Of a stretch of DNA of 64,000 nt, positions 16,785 through 25,601 are shown in pieces. A program made the translations under genes and the position numbers. A model generated the notes under the pieces. It did no database searches, was not told where the DNA came from, and saw only the letters and a list, made by a program, of their open reading frames with translations. Numbering within the stretch: position 1 is the stretch's first letter; every line of letters starts with the position of its first letter. Source of the stretch: CAZHCA01 sp964530825 (lineage in GTDB: Bacteria; Bacteroidota; Bacteroidia; Chitinophagales; Saprospiraceae); assembly GCA_964530825.1 (NCBI GenBank), contig CAZHCA010000006.1, positions 124,001-188,000 on the forward strand, read 5' to 3'.

Positions 16785-19011
16785 GCTACGATTTATTGGG
16801 GCTACTTTCCTGTTGGCCCTTTCTTCCTCCTTTGTTTTCAGTCAAATGGATGATAAGGACACGATGGAACGTTTCATCGATGATCTGATGGCCAAGATGA
16901 CGCTGGAAGAAATGATCGGTCAGACCGTGCAATATACCAGTGGCTACGACCAAACGGGGCCGGCACTGAGTACCGACTACCAGCGCTACATTAAGGAAGG
17001 AATGGTCGGCTCATTGCTCAATGCTCATGGTGCGGAATACACTCGCAAGATGCAGCGCATCGCGGTAGAGGAATCGCGGTTGGGAATTCCCCTCCTGCTG
17101 GGCTACGATGTTATCCACGGCTACAAGACCATTTTTCCCATCAACCTGGGCAGTGCAGCTAGCTGGGATCTGGAGCTCGTCCAGCAGAGCGCCCGCATCG
17201 CCGCTGAAGAAGCTGCTGCTGCCGGCCTGCACTGGACATTTGCGCCTATGCTCGACATAGCGCGTGACCCACGCTGGGGCCGGGTGATGGAAGGCGGGGG
17301 TGAAGATCCCTATCTTTCTAGCCGGTTGGGCGAAGCTTACGTACGCGGCTTCCAGGGTGATGATTTAAGCGCTACAAATACCGTTTTGGCCTGCGCCAAA
17401 CACTTCGTTGGTTACGGTGCCCCCCAGGCCGGACGCGATTACCACACCGTGGATATGAGTGAGCGCCGACTGCGCGAGATCTACCTGCCGCCCTTCAAGG
17501 CGGCTGTCGATGCGGGGGTGCAGACCTTCATGACGGCCTTCAATGAGTTGAACGGCATCCCCGCCAGTGGCAATGAATTCCTGTTCAAGGATATCTTGCG
17601 GGATGAGTGGGGCTTTGACGGGTTCGTATTATCCGATTATACTGCCATCTACGAATTGATACCACACGGTTATGCACGCGACAGTGCCCACGCCGCCGAA
17701 CTAGCCATGAATGCCGGAGTCGAAATGGATATGATGGCGAGTATTTATCGCCTGTATTTAAAGGACCTGATCGAATCTGGAAGGGTGCCGCAGGAGCGGG
17801 TCCAAAAAGCTTGCCGGCTAATTTTAGAAACCAAGTACCGGCTGGGATTATTTGAGGATCCTTACCGCTACAGTAATGCGGCACGTGAAAAAGCTACGAT
17901 CTACCGAGAAGACTTTATGCAGGCTACCCGTGAATTGGCTGCACACTCCATGGTGCTGCTCAAAAACGAAGAGCAGGTGTTGCCATTGCGAGCGGATCAA
18001 ACAATTGCATTGATCGGTCCGCTCGCCAAAGACGATTTTCATATCATCGGTTCCTGGGCCGCTTCTGGAGATCGCAACGGCAAAGCGGTCAGTGTGTATG
18101 AAGCACTCGTTGAGCGTCTCGGCGCCGATCGCATCAACTATGCCATGGGTACGGATATCGATACCGAGGCTACCGACGGGTTCGCTGCCGCTGTGACGGC
18201 GGCGGAATCCAGCGACGTGGTGATCATGGTGATGGGTGAATCGCACCAAATGAGCGGGGAAGCAGCTAGCCGCACGGAAATTACCCTGCCTGGCAATCAA
18301 CGCGATTTGATCGAGGCCGTATTGGCTACGGATAAGCCTGTGGTATTGGTCTTGATGAACGGGCGCCCACTGGCCCTGCAGTGGGAGCATGATCATGTCC
18401 CTGCCATCCTACAGGCTTGGTTTCCGGGAACGATGGGTGGAGCCGCCATTTCTGATGTGCTCTACGGCGACCACAATCCAAGTGGAAAGCTGCCCATTAC
18501 CTTTCCACGTAATCTCGGGCAGGTACCCATTTTTTACAACGTAAAAAATACCGGCCGTCCTAAAGATGACGAGGTGGAACCGAAATACCGGTCCAAGTAT
18601 TTGGATGTGCTCAATACTCCCTTGTACGCCTTCGGTCACGGTCTGAGCTATACGACTTTTGAATACGGCGATTTGGTCCTTTCCTCCTCGATTATGAGCG
18701 AAGGTCAGCCATTGCGGGTGAGCGTTCAGGTTACCAATGCTGGTGCGCGCGCGGGTCACGAAGTGGTACAGCTCTACACGCGCGATCTGGTGGGTAGCGT
18801 GACGCGGCCTCTCCAGGAATTAAAGGGTTTTGAAAAAATCTATCTGGAACCCGGACAGAGCCAGACGGTAACTTTTGAGCTGCATCCGGCAGATCTTGTC
18901 TTCTGGGGTAAGGACATGACGTTTGATTATGAACCCGGTCAGTTTGAAGTGATGGTCGGTGGCAGCTCCGACCAGGTAAAAAAAGATTCCTTTGCAATCA
19001 TACAGCCTTGA
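16777..19011 (+). CDS. GH3 beta-glucosidase (probably beta-1,2-glucosidase/sophorosidase)
   Basis: Releases glucose from the non-reducing end of oligosaccharides. It has 744 residues with a signal peptide ending FVFSQ (about 1-22), so it is periplasmic or exported. The (beta/alpha)8 domain contains LLGYDVIHGYKTIFP, KHFVGYG and the nucleophile Asp287 in FVLSDYTAI. The second domain carries the candidate acid/base Glu495 (MSGEAASRTEI), and a C-terminal fibronectin-III-like domain follows (about 640-740). Secreted GH3 enzymes next to GH144 genes in other Bacteroidota are beta-1,2-glucosidases, which supports this specificity. It overlaps the GH144 gene by 8 bases; the esterase starts one base after its stop. 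Confidence 0.92.
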   Translation: MNRLRFIGATFLLALSSSFVFSQMDDKDTMERFIDDLMAKMTLEEMIGQTVQYTSGYDQTGPALSTDYQRYIKEGMVGSLLNAHGAEYTRKMQRIAVEESRLGIPLLLGYDVIHGYKTIFPINLGSAASWDLELVQQSARIAAEEAAAAGLHWTFAPMLDIARDPRWGRVMEGGGEDPYLSSRLGEAYVRGFQGDDLSATNTVLACAKHFVGYGAPQAGRDYHTVDMSERRLREIYLPPFKAAVDAGVQTFMTAFNELNGIPASGNEFLFKDILRDEWGFDGFVLSDYTAIYELIPHGYARDSAHAAELAMNAGVEMDMMASIYRLYLKDLIESGRVPQERVQKACRLILETKYRLGLFEDPYRYSNAAREKATIYREDFMQATRELAAHSMVLLKNEEQVLPLRADQTIALIGPLAKDDFHIIGSWAASGDRNGKAVSVYEALVERLGADRINYAMGTDIDTEATDGFAAAVTAAESSDVVIMVMGESHQMSGEAASRTEITLPGNQRDLIEAVLATDKPVVLVLMNGRPLALQWEHDHVPAILQAWFPGTMGGAAISDVLYGDHNPSGKLPITFPRNLGQVPIFYNVKNTGRPKDDEVEPKYRSKYLDVLNTPLYAFGHGLSYTTFEYGDLVLSSSIMSEGQPLRVSVQVTNAGARAGHEVVQLYTRDLVGSVTRPLQELKGFEKIYLEPGQSQTVTFELHPADLVFWGKDMTFDYEPGQFEVMVGGSSDQVKKDSFAIIQP

Positions 19012-19012
19012 T

Positions 19013-19900
19013 ATGCGCTATCTCATTCATCTTATCCTGTTCTTGTCCCTGACCTGGTTTCAGGGCCAAGGGCAGGACATCCAAAAAGCTACTTTTGCCT
19101 ATGCCGAAAAAGAGGGCCGGGCGCTGCTGCTCGATGTTTATCAGCTGGCCGACAGGGAGAAGACGGATCGTCGTCCTGCACTGGTATGGATGCACGGGGG
19201 TGGATTCGCTGGCGGCGCCCGCGATAACCCTGATGAGGTAAAGTTGATGAAAGAAGCTGCGGGCCGTGGTTATGTGGCCGTGTCGATTTCTTACCAGCTA
19301 ACGCGTAAAGGTAAAAGCTTCAGCTGCGATGCTCCCCGCTCCGAAAAGATGGCAACCCTTCATACAGCGGCAGGCGACCTTTGGGATGCTATTGCCTACG
19401 TGCACGACCGGGCAGCCGATTGGCGCATTAACACCGACCAGCTCATCGTCGGTGGCAGTAGTGCCGGAGCGGAAACCGCCCTCATCGCCCTCTATATGCG
19501 CGATTGGTTGTATGAGGGGCCGCATAAATACGATACTATTAAGCCCTTGGCCGCTTTTACGCTGGCGGGGGCTCTGGTCGATGTGCGCTACCTCAACGCT
19601 GCTAATGCCATTCCAGCTGTGCTTTTTCACGGCGCTAAAGATAATCTAGTGCCTTACGCAACTGCGCCCCACCATTACTGTGCTACCGATGCTGTGGGAT
19701 ACCTCATCCTGGATGGCTCTCGTACGCTGGCCAATCGTCTCGACGCATTGGGTACTCCTTATCTATTTTATATCTATCCCGATGCCCGACATGAGATTGC
19801 CCGCATTCCCTTTGATCGATTAAACGAAGTCTTTGCCTTTTTCGAGCAGTTGATGGAGGGCAAGGAAATCGTGCAGCGGGAAGTTATAGTCCGTCAGTAA
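19013..19900 (+). CDS. Secreted alpha/beta-hydrolase esterase of the PUL
   Basis: A 295-residue secreted esterase of the carboxylesterase/acetyl-esterase type. It has a signal peptide (1-19), an HGGG oxyanion motif (61-64), the nucleophile elbow GGSSAG with Ser150, Asp210 (HGAKDNLVP) and His260 (YPDARHEI), so the triad is complete. The ATG at 19013 follows the GH3 stop by one base. It is the last gene of the run, so a role in removing ester decorations (for example succinyl or acetyl groups) from the glucan is plausible, but this is inference from context. An in-frame TTG at 18992 lies inside the GH3 gene and is less likely. Confidence 0.85.
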   Translation: MRYLIHLILFLSLTWFQGQGQDIQKATFAYAEKEGRALLLDVYQLADREKTDRRPALVWMHGGGFAGGARDNPDEVKLMKEAAGRGYVAVSISYQLTRKGKSFSCDAPRSEKMATLHTAAGDLWDAIAYVHDRAADWRINTDQLIVGGSSAGAETALIALYMRDWLYEGPHKYDTIKPLAAFTLAGALVDVRYLNAANAIPAVLFHGAKDNLVPYATAPHHYCATDAVGYLILDGSRTLANRLDALGTPYLFYIYPDARHEIARIPFDRLNEVFAFFEQLMEGKEIVQREVIVRQ

Positions 19901-20023
19901 CGGCGGGTTTTAGCGGGGAAGGAAGCCCATTCCGTTAATTTTTTACCGCTTAGACTCGCAGCCAACACGAAGTACCGGCGTGGTAGGGCTAAGGGATGGA
20001 CTTCCGCTCCCACACCTTTTAAC

Positions 20024-20953
20024 TCACCGCTCTACAGTAGCTAAAAAATCAATCAGCAGTCGATTGACCGTTTCCGGTTGGTCGAGCATCATCCAGTGAG
20101 AGGAGTCCTCTACCAGGTGGTAAGTCCAGGGGCCGTCGATCATATTATCACAGTCTTTGACGTGCTTTTCCATCAGGAAGGTATCGCTGTCGGCGGCCAG
20201 GCCCATAGCGGGCACTTTGATCCGCGGCGGATTGGATTTTTTATTCAGGGAGGCTGGCGAAAAGTTGGCGCGGTACCAGTTGAGCCCACCGGTTAACGCC
20301 ATGGGCTGGTCCAGGACCTTCTTGTAGTTCTCCAGGTCGCCGTGACCGCGTGTCCATGCCCGCAGCCCCTGCCAATCGTCGCGGCGCAGCCAGGTTTCGG
20401 CGACGCCTTCGTTCTGGAAGAAAAATACGTACCATAGCTTTTCCAACTGATCCAGATCTCGACGCCCCTCACCCCCTGGGGCGCCTACGGTCATACCCGT
20501 TACACTGAGGCAGCGCTCCGGGAAGTTGCCAGCGAAAAGCCAGGCTGTCGTCCCGCCCCAGTCGTGCCCGATAATGTGTGCCTTTTCAATAGATAAGGCA
20601 TCCAGCAGGCCTGTCAAATCTTGCAGAATATTGGGCAGCGCGTAGGCTGCTACAGCTTCGGGTTTGGGAGCATCGCCGTAGCCCAGCAGGTCGGGAGCAA
20701 TAACCCGGTAGCCGGCATCGGCCAGAGGCTTAAGTTGATGGCGCCACAGGTATTTGGAATCGGGAAAACCGTGCAGTAGTAGGACCGGCGTACCGGAGCC
20801 ATAATCATAACAGGGAAAGGTGTCGCCGTCGAGTGTAACCGTTTGGGTAATTTTTTCTAGATCCATAGGTGTGGTTTGGGTTTTAAGAACAGCGGGCGAG
20901 CAAAATAGACAGAGCAGCCCGACTAACAATTTAAAAAACGCGTGGTTTTGCAT
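20024..20953 (-). CDS. Epoxide-hydrolase-like alpha/beta hydrolase, exported
   Basis: A 309-residue protein whose sequence groups with epoxide hydrolases and haloalkane dehalogenases. It shows HGFPDS (61-66, HGxP oxyanion motif), an Asp nucleophile at 131 in GHDWGG, a lid tyrosine at 227 (LNWYRANF) and His286 (EDSSHWMML). The Asp nucleophile with the lid Tyr favours epoxide hydrolysis over dehalogenation. A hydrophobic N-terminus (6-25) indicates export to the periplasm, which is less common in this family. It converges on the PUL esterase gene across a 123-base gap. Confidence 0.85.
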   Translation of the reverse strand: MQNHAFFKLLVGLLCLFCSPAVLKTQTTPMDLEKITQTVTLDGDTFPCYDYGSGTPVLLLHGFPDSKYLWRHQLKPLADAGYRVIAPDLLGYGDAPKPEAVAAYALPNILQDLTGLLDALSIEKAHIIGHDWGGTTAWLFAGNFPERCLSVTGMTVGAPGGEGRRDLDQLEKLWYVFFFQNEGVAETWLRRDDWQGLRAWTRGHGDLENYKKVLDQPMALTGGLNWYRANFSPASLNKKSNPPRIKVPAMGLAADSDTFLMEKHVKDCDNMIDGPWTYHLVEDSSHWMMLDQPETVNRLLIDFLATVER

Positions 20954-21688
20954 TGAATGAGGGTTGATTTTAAAACATCGAGACGACCAGCGGCAGGGTT
21001 TACTATGCTATTCACTTAAGATCATCCCCTCAAAGCCGCCGACTGCCATTTTTTGAAATCCGATTCTTTTTATGTTAATACAAGGACACATCATTATAAA
21101 GGTTGTGCGCTTGCCTTTTCCCGCAAAGGTAGACCAGCTCTGGGTTTCTGAAAAAAACGACTATCTCTGTCTTTACAGTTAAATGTCGAGCAAAACTGCA
21201 GTCGTACGACTACACTGAAAATCTAAACACCGGAATCCCTTCTTGTGAAATTCTTATCAATTGCCAACTATAAATTAACATACTCTTTTTTATACAATGC
21301 TTGCAAGGCCAAATCGACTTCGATTTATAAATCCATACAGTACTAAAGAGCCAAAAATATCGCCTCGTTTCCCGATAGCCTCCAGAGTCTTCTTTTGCGC
21401 TACCCTGTAACCAAGGAAATGAAAAGGAGCGATCCAGAAGATCGCCCACTGGTTATCGGTTGGTGGTTTCCGCGAGAGGACAACCGCACGGGCAAGGGAA
21501 CATGGTCCGCCCAAGCAAAGTATATAAAGCCTCTCCAGGGTGAGGGTGCGTTTAAACTGGCGATTGGTCATAAGGGATCGGACATTCATACACCGCTAAA
21601 ATACAAAATGGGAGGTATTTTGATGCTTCCCATTCGAAATAGAAAACAGGGCGGTACGTAAACTTGCCTATTTCCAAGTTTCAAGAGG
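20954..21688. other. Gene-poor intergenic stretch
   Basis: About 735 bases, visibly more AT-rich than the surroundings. Open frames of up to about 100 codons exist on both strands (for example - strand 21290-21589), but they overlap one another, lack recognisable motifs and look unlike the neighbouring genes. The stretch may hold decayed sequence or an unannotated RNA. The only element that can be named is the promoter-like box at 21124-21131. Confidence 0.5.
21124..21131 (-). promoter_or_regulatory. Possible -7 promoter box for the epoxide-hydrolase-like gene
   Basis: On the - strand this reads TACCTTTG, a perfect match to TAnnTTTG. It is 171 bases upstream of the ATG at 20953, which would give a long leader. 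No clear TTG was found at the -33 position, only a T-run. Confidence 0.35.
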
Positions 21689-21946
21689 TTAATTGGGTAA
21701 ACAATAGGAATTGGTATATCCCTCGAGGGTCGCACTATTGACCCACAATACGTCAGCGCCTTCTCCACAGACGCGCTCGGAGATGTCCGTTCCGGGTGCA
21801 TTCCCGAAGCCGTAGCAACTGTAGCAGTTCTCCTCCTCCTTTTCATCGCTTCCGAACAGAAAGCAGCCTTGCAACAGAATTGACGATAAAAAGAGGGTGG
21901 CGAGAAGGACTAGGATTCGAAAAGGTTTTTGTACTTGGCGTTTCAT
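21689..21946 (-). CDS. Small cysteine-containing lipoprotein, unknown function
   Basis: An 85-residue protein with a clear lipoprotein signal (basic start, hydrophobic stretch, LLQGC with Cys28). The mature part has an acidic run (DEKEEE), CYSCYGFG (Cys-x-x-Cys) and two further cysteines, which could form disulfides or bind a metal. It is the last gene of a - strand run of lipoprotein and secreted-protein genes, 36 bases after the previous stop. No family is recognised. The signal and operon position support a real gene. Confidence 0.65.
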   Translation of the reverse strand: MKRQVQKPFRILVLLATLFLSSILLQGCFLFGSDEKEEENCYSCYGFGNAPGTDISERVCGEGADVLWVNSATLEGYTNSYCLPN

Positions 21947-21982
21947 GTTATACCATTTTTAGTTATGTGTAAATAGGGGTTG

Positions 21983-22852
21983 CTAGCGCAGGCTGCAGGG
22001 ACCCGCTCCGGGGTCGAGTTGATGGACAATAACTTCCTGGCCGTCGTTACGAAACTCACCGCTGATCAGGTTGTAATCCTCGAAAGGTGGCTCCGTCGGC
22101 AACTCCACAGGGAGCTGATCGCCGGCTAACTCGGCAAAATCCTGCAGCAAGCGGAAAGTGGCAAAAAACTGATCGCCATCCTGCCGGTAAATGCCCGTTG
22201 CGCGCCGGATTAGGGGGTTGGTCAGCCCTTGCACCCAGGTTTCCTGGTGCCGGAAGATGGAGCCCGGCACGGGAAACTCGAACGGTACATTGGTGAGCAT
22301 AAACTCGATGGCATTGTCCTCGTCGGTCGCAGCTTGGAAGTTGATATTCGGGCAATCGTAGTTGGCGTTGGTCTTGGGCGGATCTTGAGGATTCAAATCA
22401 TGACCCTGGCAAATACACACCATTTCGGAGGTAGCAAAGGCGCCAATTAGTCCGAACTGGGGCATGATCACCGTGCTGCGCTCATCCAATCCTTGTGGGA
22501 AAGGCATACTTGGTCCCGCCGGCATCATCAGGTGCAGTTGGTCATTCTGGTAACTATAGGAGCCATCGAAAACGTAATCCTCGTGCGTATCAGTGGTAAA
22601 TAAGACTTGCAGGGTATTGTCGTCATGAAAAAGAAAATACCAGACCAGATTCGAATTCAATCGCCCGCAAGTGTACAGGGCATTGAAGGGGGTGTTAGGG
22701 GTAAAGGTGAACCGGTCGTTTGCCACTTGACGTACGGCTTGTTCAGATTGACCTAATTCGAGAGCCTCGGTGCCTTGGTGGTCTTTGTTACATGCGGTTA
22801 GCCACAATATGGCCAATAACAGGGCGATGGGGAGTATATATCTATTGATCAT
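21983..22852 (-). CDS. Lipoprotein of unknown function
   Basis: A 289-residue protein with a lipoprotein signal ending LWLTAC (Cys21) followed by NKD. The mature part is mostly predicted beta-strand with alternating hydrophobic residues (for example GSYSYQNDQLHLMMP), reminiscent of small lipocalin-like lipoproteins, plus several cysteines (CICQGH, NYDCPN, PGAGPCS). No family can be named. It lies between the pentapeptide-repeat gene (41-base gap) and the small lipoprotein gene (36-base gap), so it is probably in the same operon. Confidence 0.75.
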   Translation of the reverse strand: MINRYILPIALLLAILWLTACNKDHQGTEALELGQSEQAVRQVANDRFTFTPNTPFNALYTCGRLNSNLVWYFLFHDDNTLQVLFTTDTHEDYVFDGSYSYQNDQLHLMMPAGPSMPFPQGLDERSTVIMPQFGLIGAFATSEMVCICQGHDLNPQDPPKTNANYDCPNINFQAATDEDNAIEFMLTNVPFEFPVPGSIFRHQETWVQGLTNPLIRRATGIYRQDGDQFFATFRLLQDFAELAGDQLPVELPTEPPFEDYNLISGEFRNDGQEVIVHQLDPGAGPCSLR

Positions 22853-22893
22853 CGTATTATGATTTTGGTTTTGTTAAATGTAGTCGGCGCCGG

Positions 22894-23760
22894 TCAATCG
22901 TCGTTTGCGGTAAGTGCAAAGGCCGGTTTGCCGTAGTCGAAAACTGCTTCGCTGAAATCGACCCAATCAAATGCGTGTGCCTGATCAAACTGGGCCTTGC
23001 CGGCAAAGGTGCAACGGCAGAATGACCCTCGCTGAACGTGTAACTCCAGGAAGTTGGCCGTACGGGCAAAGTGGGCATCGTTGAAAACGGCCCTATCCTG
23101 AAAACTGCTGTAATTGAAGTAGGCATTTTGGGAACTATGGATGAGGGAAAAATCGGCATAGCCGGCAAATTCCGCCAGGCTGAACTGCGCATCACCTTGG
23201 AAAACAGTACTTTGGAAATAGGCATTGCGCTCAAAGCGAGCATCCATAAAGTGGGCCTTTTGAAGAAAAACCGCATTCTGCCAACGGGCTGCTCCGTTGA
23301 ATTGACAGGCGTTGAAAAAAGCCTGATTGTAAAAGGTGGCCTCTTCGAAATTCACTGGACCCAAAAAGGTCGACCGGGAAAAGTCTGACCGGCCGATCAG
23401 GCTGGCGCCACGAAAGGATACGGTATCGCGGAATTCACAATTCAGGAAACTTACGTTGCACAACAGTTGGGTGATCACGGTATGGTCGGGACGGTCTTGG
23501 GTGAAAGCCAATACGGGCTTTTTGAAGGTGCAATTCCGGAAGGTAATGGGCGATGCGGTCTGCACTTGGTAGATTCCTTCGCTTACCAGTTGAGCCGACA
23601 ACCAAAGGGTGAGGTCGACCGGCTCTTCGAAGGTCTGTCCGTCGATAAAGACCGGCTGGCCTGCTGATAGTTTTTCGGCAAGTGTTAACCCGGATTTTCC
23701 GGCCTCGCGAAAGGCGCATAAGCTGGCGAACAAAAGTGTTATCAGAAGTAGGTATTTCAT
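22894..23760 (-). CDS. Secreted pentapeptide-repeat-like beta-helix protein
   Basis: A 288-residue protein with a signal peptide (1-16). From about residue 70 to 280 it shows a five-residue periodicity with Phe at the centre and Ala/Ser/Cys two before it: VNFEEATFYNQAFFNACQF, AHFMDARFERNAYFQSTVF, VFNDAHFARTANF. This is the pentapeptide-repeat right-handed quadrilateral beta-helix with Phe as stacking residue. Most members are cytoplasmic, so a secreted one is less usual. Function is unknown; pentapeptide proteins act as scaffolds, or as DNA mimics in the cytoplasm. It is 78 bases downstream of the cysteine protease gene. Confidence 0.8.
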   Translation of the reverse strand: MKYLLLITLLFASLCAFREAGKSGLTLAEKLSAGQPVFIDGQTFEEPVDLTLWLSAQLVSEGIYQVQTASPITFRNCTFKKPVLAFTQDRPDHTVITQLLCNVSFLNCEFRDTVSFRGASLIGRSDFSRSTFLGPVNFEEATFYNQAFFNACQFNGAARWQNAVFLQKAHFMDARFERNAYFQSTVFQGDAQFSLAEFAGYADFSLIHSSQNAYFNYSSFQDRAVFNDAHFARTANFLELHVQRGSFCRCTFAGKAQFDQAHAFDWVDFSEAVFDYGKPAFALTANDD

Positions 23761-23838
23761 GGCAGTTGGATTATAGTTTACGGGGACGGGGGGGTAAGGT
23801 ATGCGGGCGTAAATCCTTACCCCATATGTCCCTCGCTA

Positions 23839-25530
23839 TTATTGCTTGATGAATACGTTTTCTGGGTTGCCTTGAATATGAGCTTTGATCTTGTCGTCGA
23901 GGCGGCCGCTGCGTTTTTCATGGCGTAAGAAATCGCTGATTTCCCTGGTCGTGTAAGCATTTGGGAATTTTGCCGTGACGACCGAACTGAATCGGCTGTT
24001 TTTCAGGAAGCGTTCTTCGGGTTGCAATTTGTTTTGGAACTCGAAATTGGCAGGGCCGGAACCGTTGCGGCTTCTAGCATAACCGCCGTCGAACCAAATG
24101 GGATCCATGGAGGTATAGAATAGGTTGTTCAGCTCGTCGGATTCGCCGAATACGTCGCCCGCATCGGCTACCATCACTAGATAGTAGTATCCGGTAATTT
24201 GCGGCATATAGTAGGTGCGCCCGACACTTTCCCATCCGAAGGCAGAAGAAGCGAAGTCAGTACCGGGTGCCAAGTCGAGGTTAAAGATGCAATTGTAGGT
24301 CGTCGGGCAGTCGTAGGTGTTTGTAGCTACCCTGGTATTGAATTCGTCGTAGAACAGTACGCCGTAATCATTGGCGTCATAGGCATTGAAGTAGATGTAG
24401 TAAACCGACCAGTTGGCGCTGGCGGCGGCTACCTGGTTGCCGATGTTATAAATATTGAGGTCAATCAGGCGCTCGCTGGGATCGCCAGAGGTCCAGTAAG
24501 TCGACTCGTCGGAGAATACCCATGGGGCTAGGTCGACCCCGGTCACAACCGGGTCGGGGTCGGTTGGCGGATTATTGTCGTCATTGTTGTTGTTGCCGCC
24601 GTCGCCGTCGTTAGCTACGATGAAAAGAGGATTGCTACCGTCAAAGCTTACACAGAATTCATTGATGAAATAGTTGTAGTCGATCCAGATGTAGCCGCGG
24701 TCGCCCCAATTGGTTCCCCAGGAGTTGATCACCCGGAATGCACCGTTAGGGCCGCGGTTATCGTCGTAGCCCGATACCACGATAGCGTGGTAGGCGTGCT
24801 GACCTACGTTGTTGAAGGTGGTGCCCGAGGTAAGAACGTTGTCGCTGTTCCAGGTCATGAAGTTGTCAGCAAGGCGGGCACCCATAATAACCGGAATGTT
24901 ATTCGCCAGGTTCTGTTTGATACTGGTGACGGTCGGATCGATTTTGCGCCAATACTGGATGCGGTGTTGGGCTGCTTCCTGTGTCCAGCTAGGGTCCAGG
25001 TTAGCCTGAGAGCAATCGCCCAGGTTGGTGTAGGGCACGGTCTGCATCGTTGCCACACCACGGTTTTGCAGCACGTTCAGGGCAAAGGAAAAGTTGGTCC
25101 CGTTGCAATCCGGCGCCTTTTCGTTGTCGGGAATCGCCACGAACAGGTCTTTAGGGCTGAACTGGTTAGCGGGGTTGGATAACGCATTGGTCGATAATCC
25201 ACGGTCCTGACCGTCGACAGCCGATTTGATATTGTAGCCTACGGCCCAGCTTACACAGGTGCCGTATTGCCCCTGGTTGCCGATGGGGGGGAATAGACCG
25301 TTCAGGTCGACGCTGGCAGGCAGGTTTGTATTACCAAAACCAAAATTGGTAGCGGTGGGGATTTCGTCCAGGTTGTCCTCGCCCGTCCAGCCCAGTCCGA
25401 ACGATAGGGTGTCTGCGGCGTTGTCTGGTGCAGGATTAGGGTCCATGGTGTCCATGCTGTCCTTTTCACAGCTCGAAAAAAGGAGGCCTGCAAACAGGAG
25501 TCCGATGAGGATAGGATTAAGGAGTTTCAT
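23839..25530 (-). CDS. Papain-like (C1A) cysteine protease lipoprotein with CARDB-like C-terminus
   Basis: A 563-residue secreted protease. The lipoprotein signal ends LFSSC (Cys21). The C1A catalytic domain covers about 68-305: Gln in IGNQGQYG, catalytic Cys92 (GTCVSWA), His248 (QHAYHAIVV) and Asn269 (VINSWGTNWGDRGY). No inhibitory propeptide is evident; only about 45 residues lie between lipid anchor and catalytic domain. An Asn/Asp/Pro linker (308-328) leads to a CARDB-like adhesion domain (about 330-480; ends DVFGESDELNNLFY). It probably acts at the cell surface or in the periplasm on extracellular proteins. It begins a four-gene run of secreted proteins. Confidence 0.93.
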   Translation of the reverse strand: MKLLNPILIGLLFAGLLFSSCEKDSMDTMDPNPAPDNAADTLSFGLGWTGEDNLDEIPTATNFGFGNTNLPASVDLNGLFPPIGNQGQYGTCVSWAVGYNIKSAVDGQDRGLSTNALSNPANQFSPKDLFVAIPDNEKAPDCNGTNFSFALNVLQNRGVATMQTVPYTNLGDCSQANLDPSWTQEAAQHRIQYWRKIDPTVTSIKQNLANNIPVIMGARLADNFMTWNSDNVLTSGTTFNNVGQHAYHAIVVSGYDDNRGPNGAFRVINSWGTNWGDRGYIWIDYNYFINEFCVSFDGSNPLFIVANDGDGGNNNNDDNNPPTDPDPVVTGVDLAPWVFSDESTYWTSGDPSERLIDLNIYNIGNQVAAASANWSVYYIYFNAYDANDYGVLFYDEFNTRVATNTYDCPTTYNCIFNLDLAPGTDFASSAFGWESVGRTYYMPQITGYYYLVMVADAGDVFGESDELNNLFYTSMDPIWFDGGYARSRNGSGPANFEFQNKLQPEERFLKNSRFSSVVTAKFPNAYTTREISDFLRHEKRSGRLDDKIKAHIQGNPENVFIKQ

Positions 25531-25601
25531 GATTATTCAGTTTAAGAGTTTATAATTGGTGTTCTAAATAGGCGTAGATGTCGGTAAAAAGCGCCCCGAA
25601 A

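Noticed and set aside
19901..20023. Terminator between the convergent PUL esterase and epoxide-hydrolase-like genes
   Set aside because: Only a weak 5-bp AACGG/CCGTT pairing with a long loop precedes a T-run; not strong enough to list.
21290..21661. Overlapping open frames on both strands in the gene-poor stretch
   Set aside because: They cover each other, show no signal, motif or family, and lie in a stretch unlike the coding sequence around it. A small gene cannot be fully excluded.
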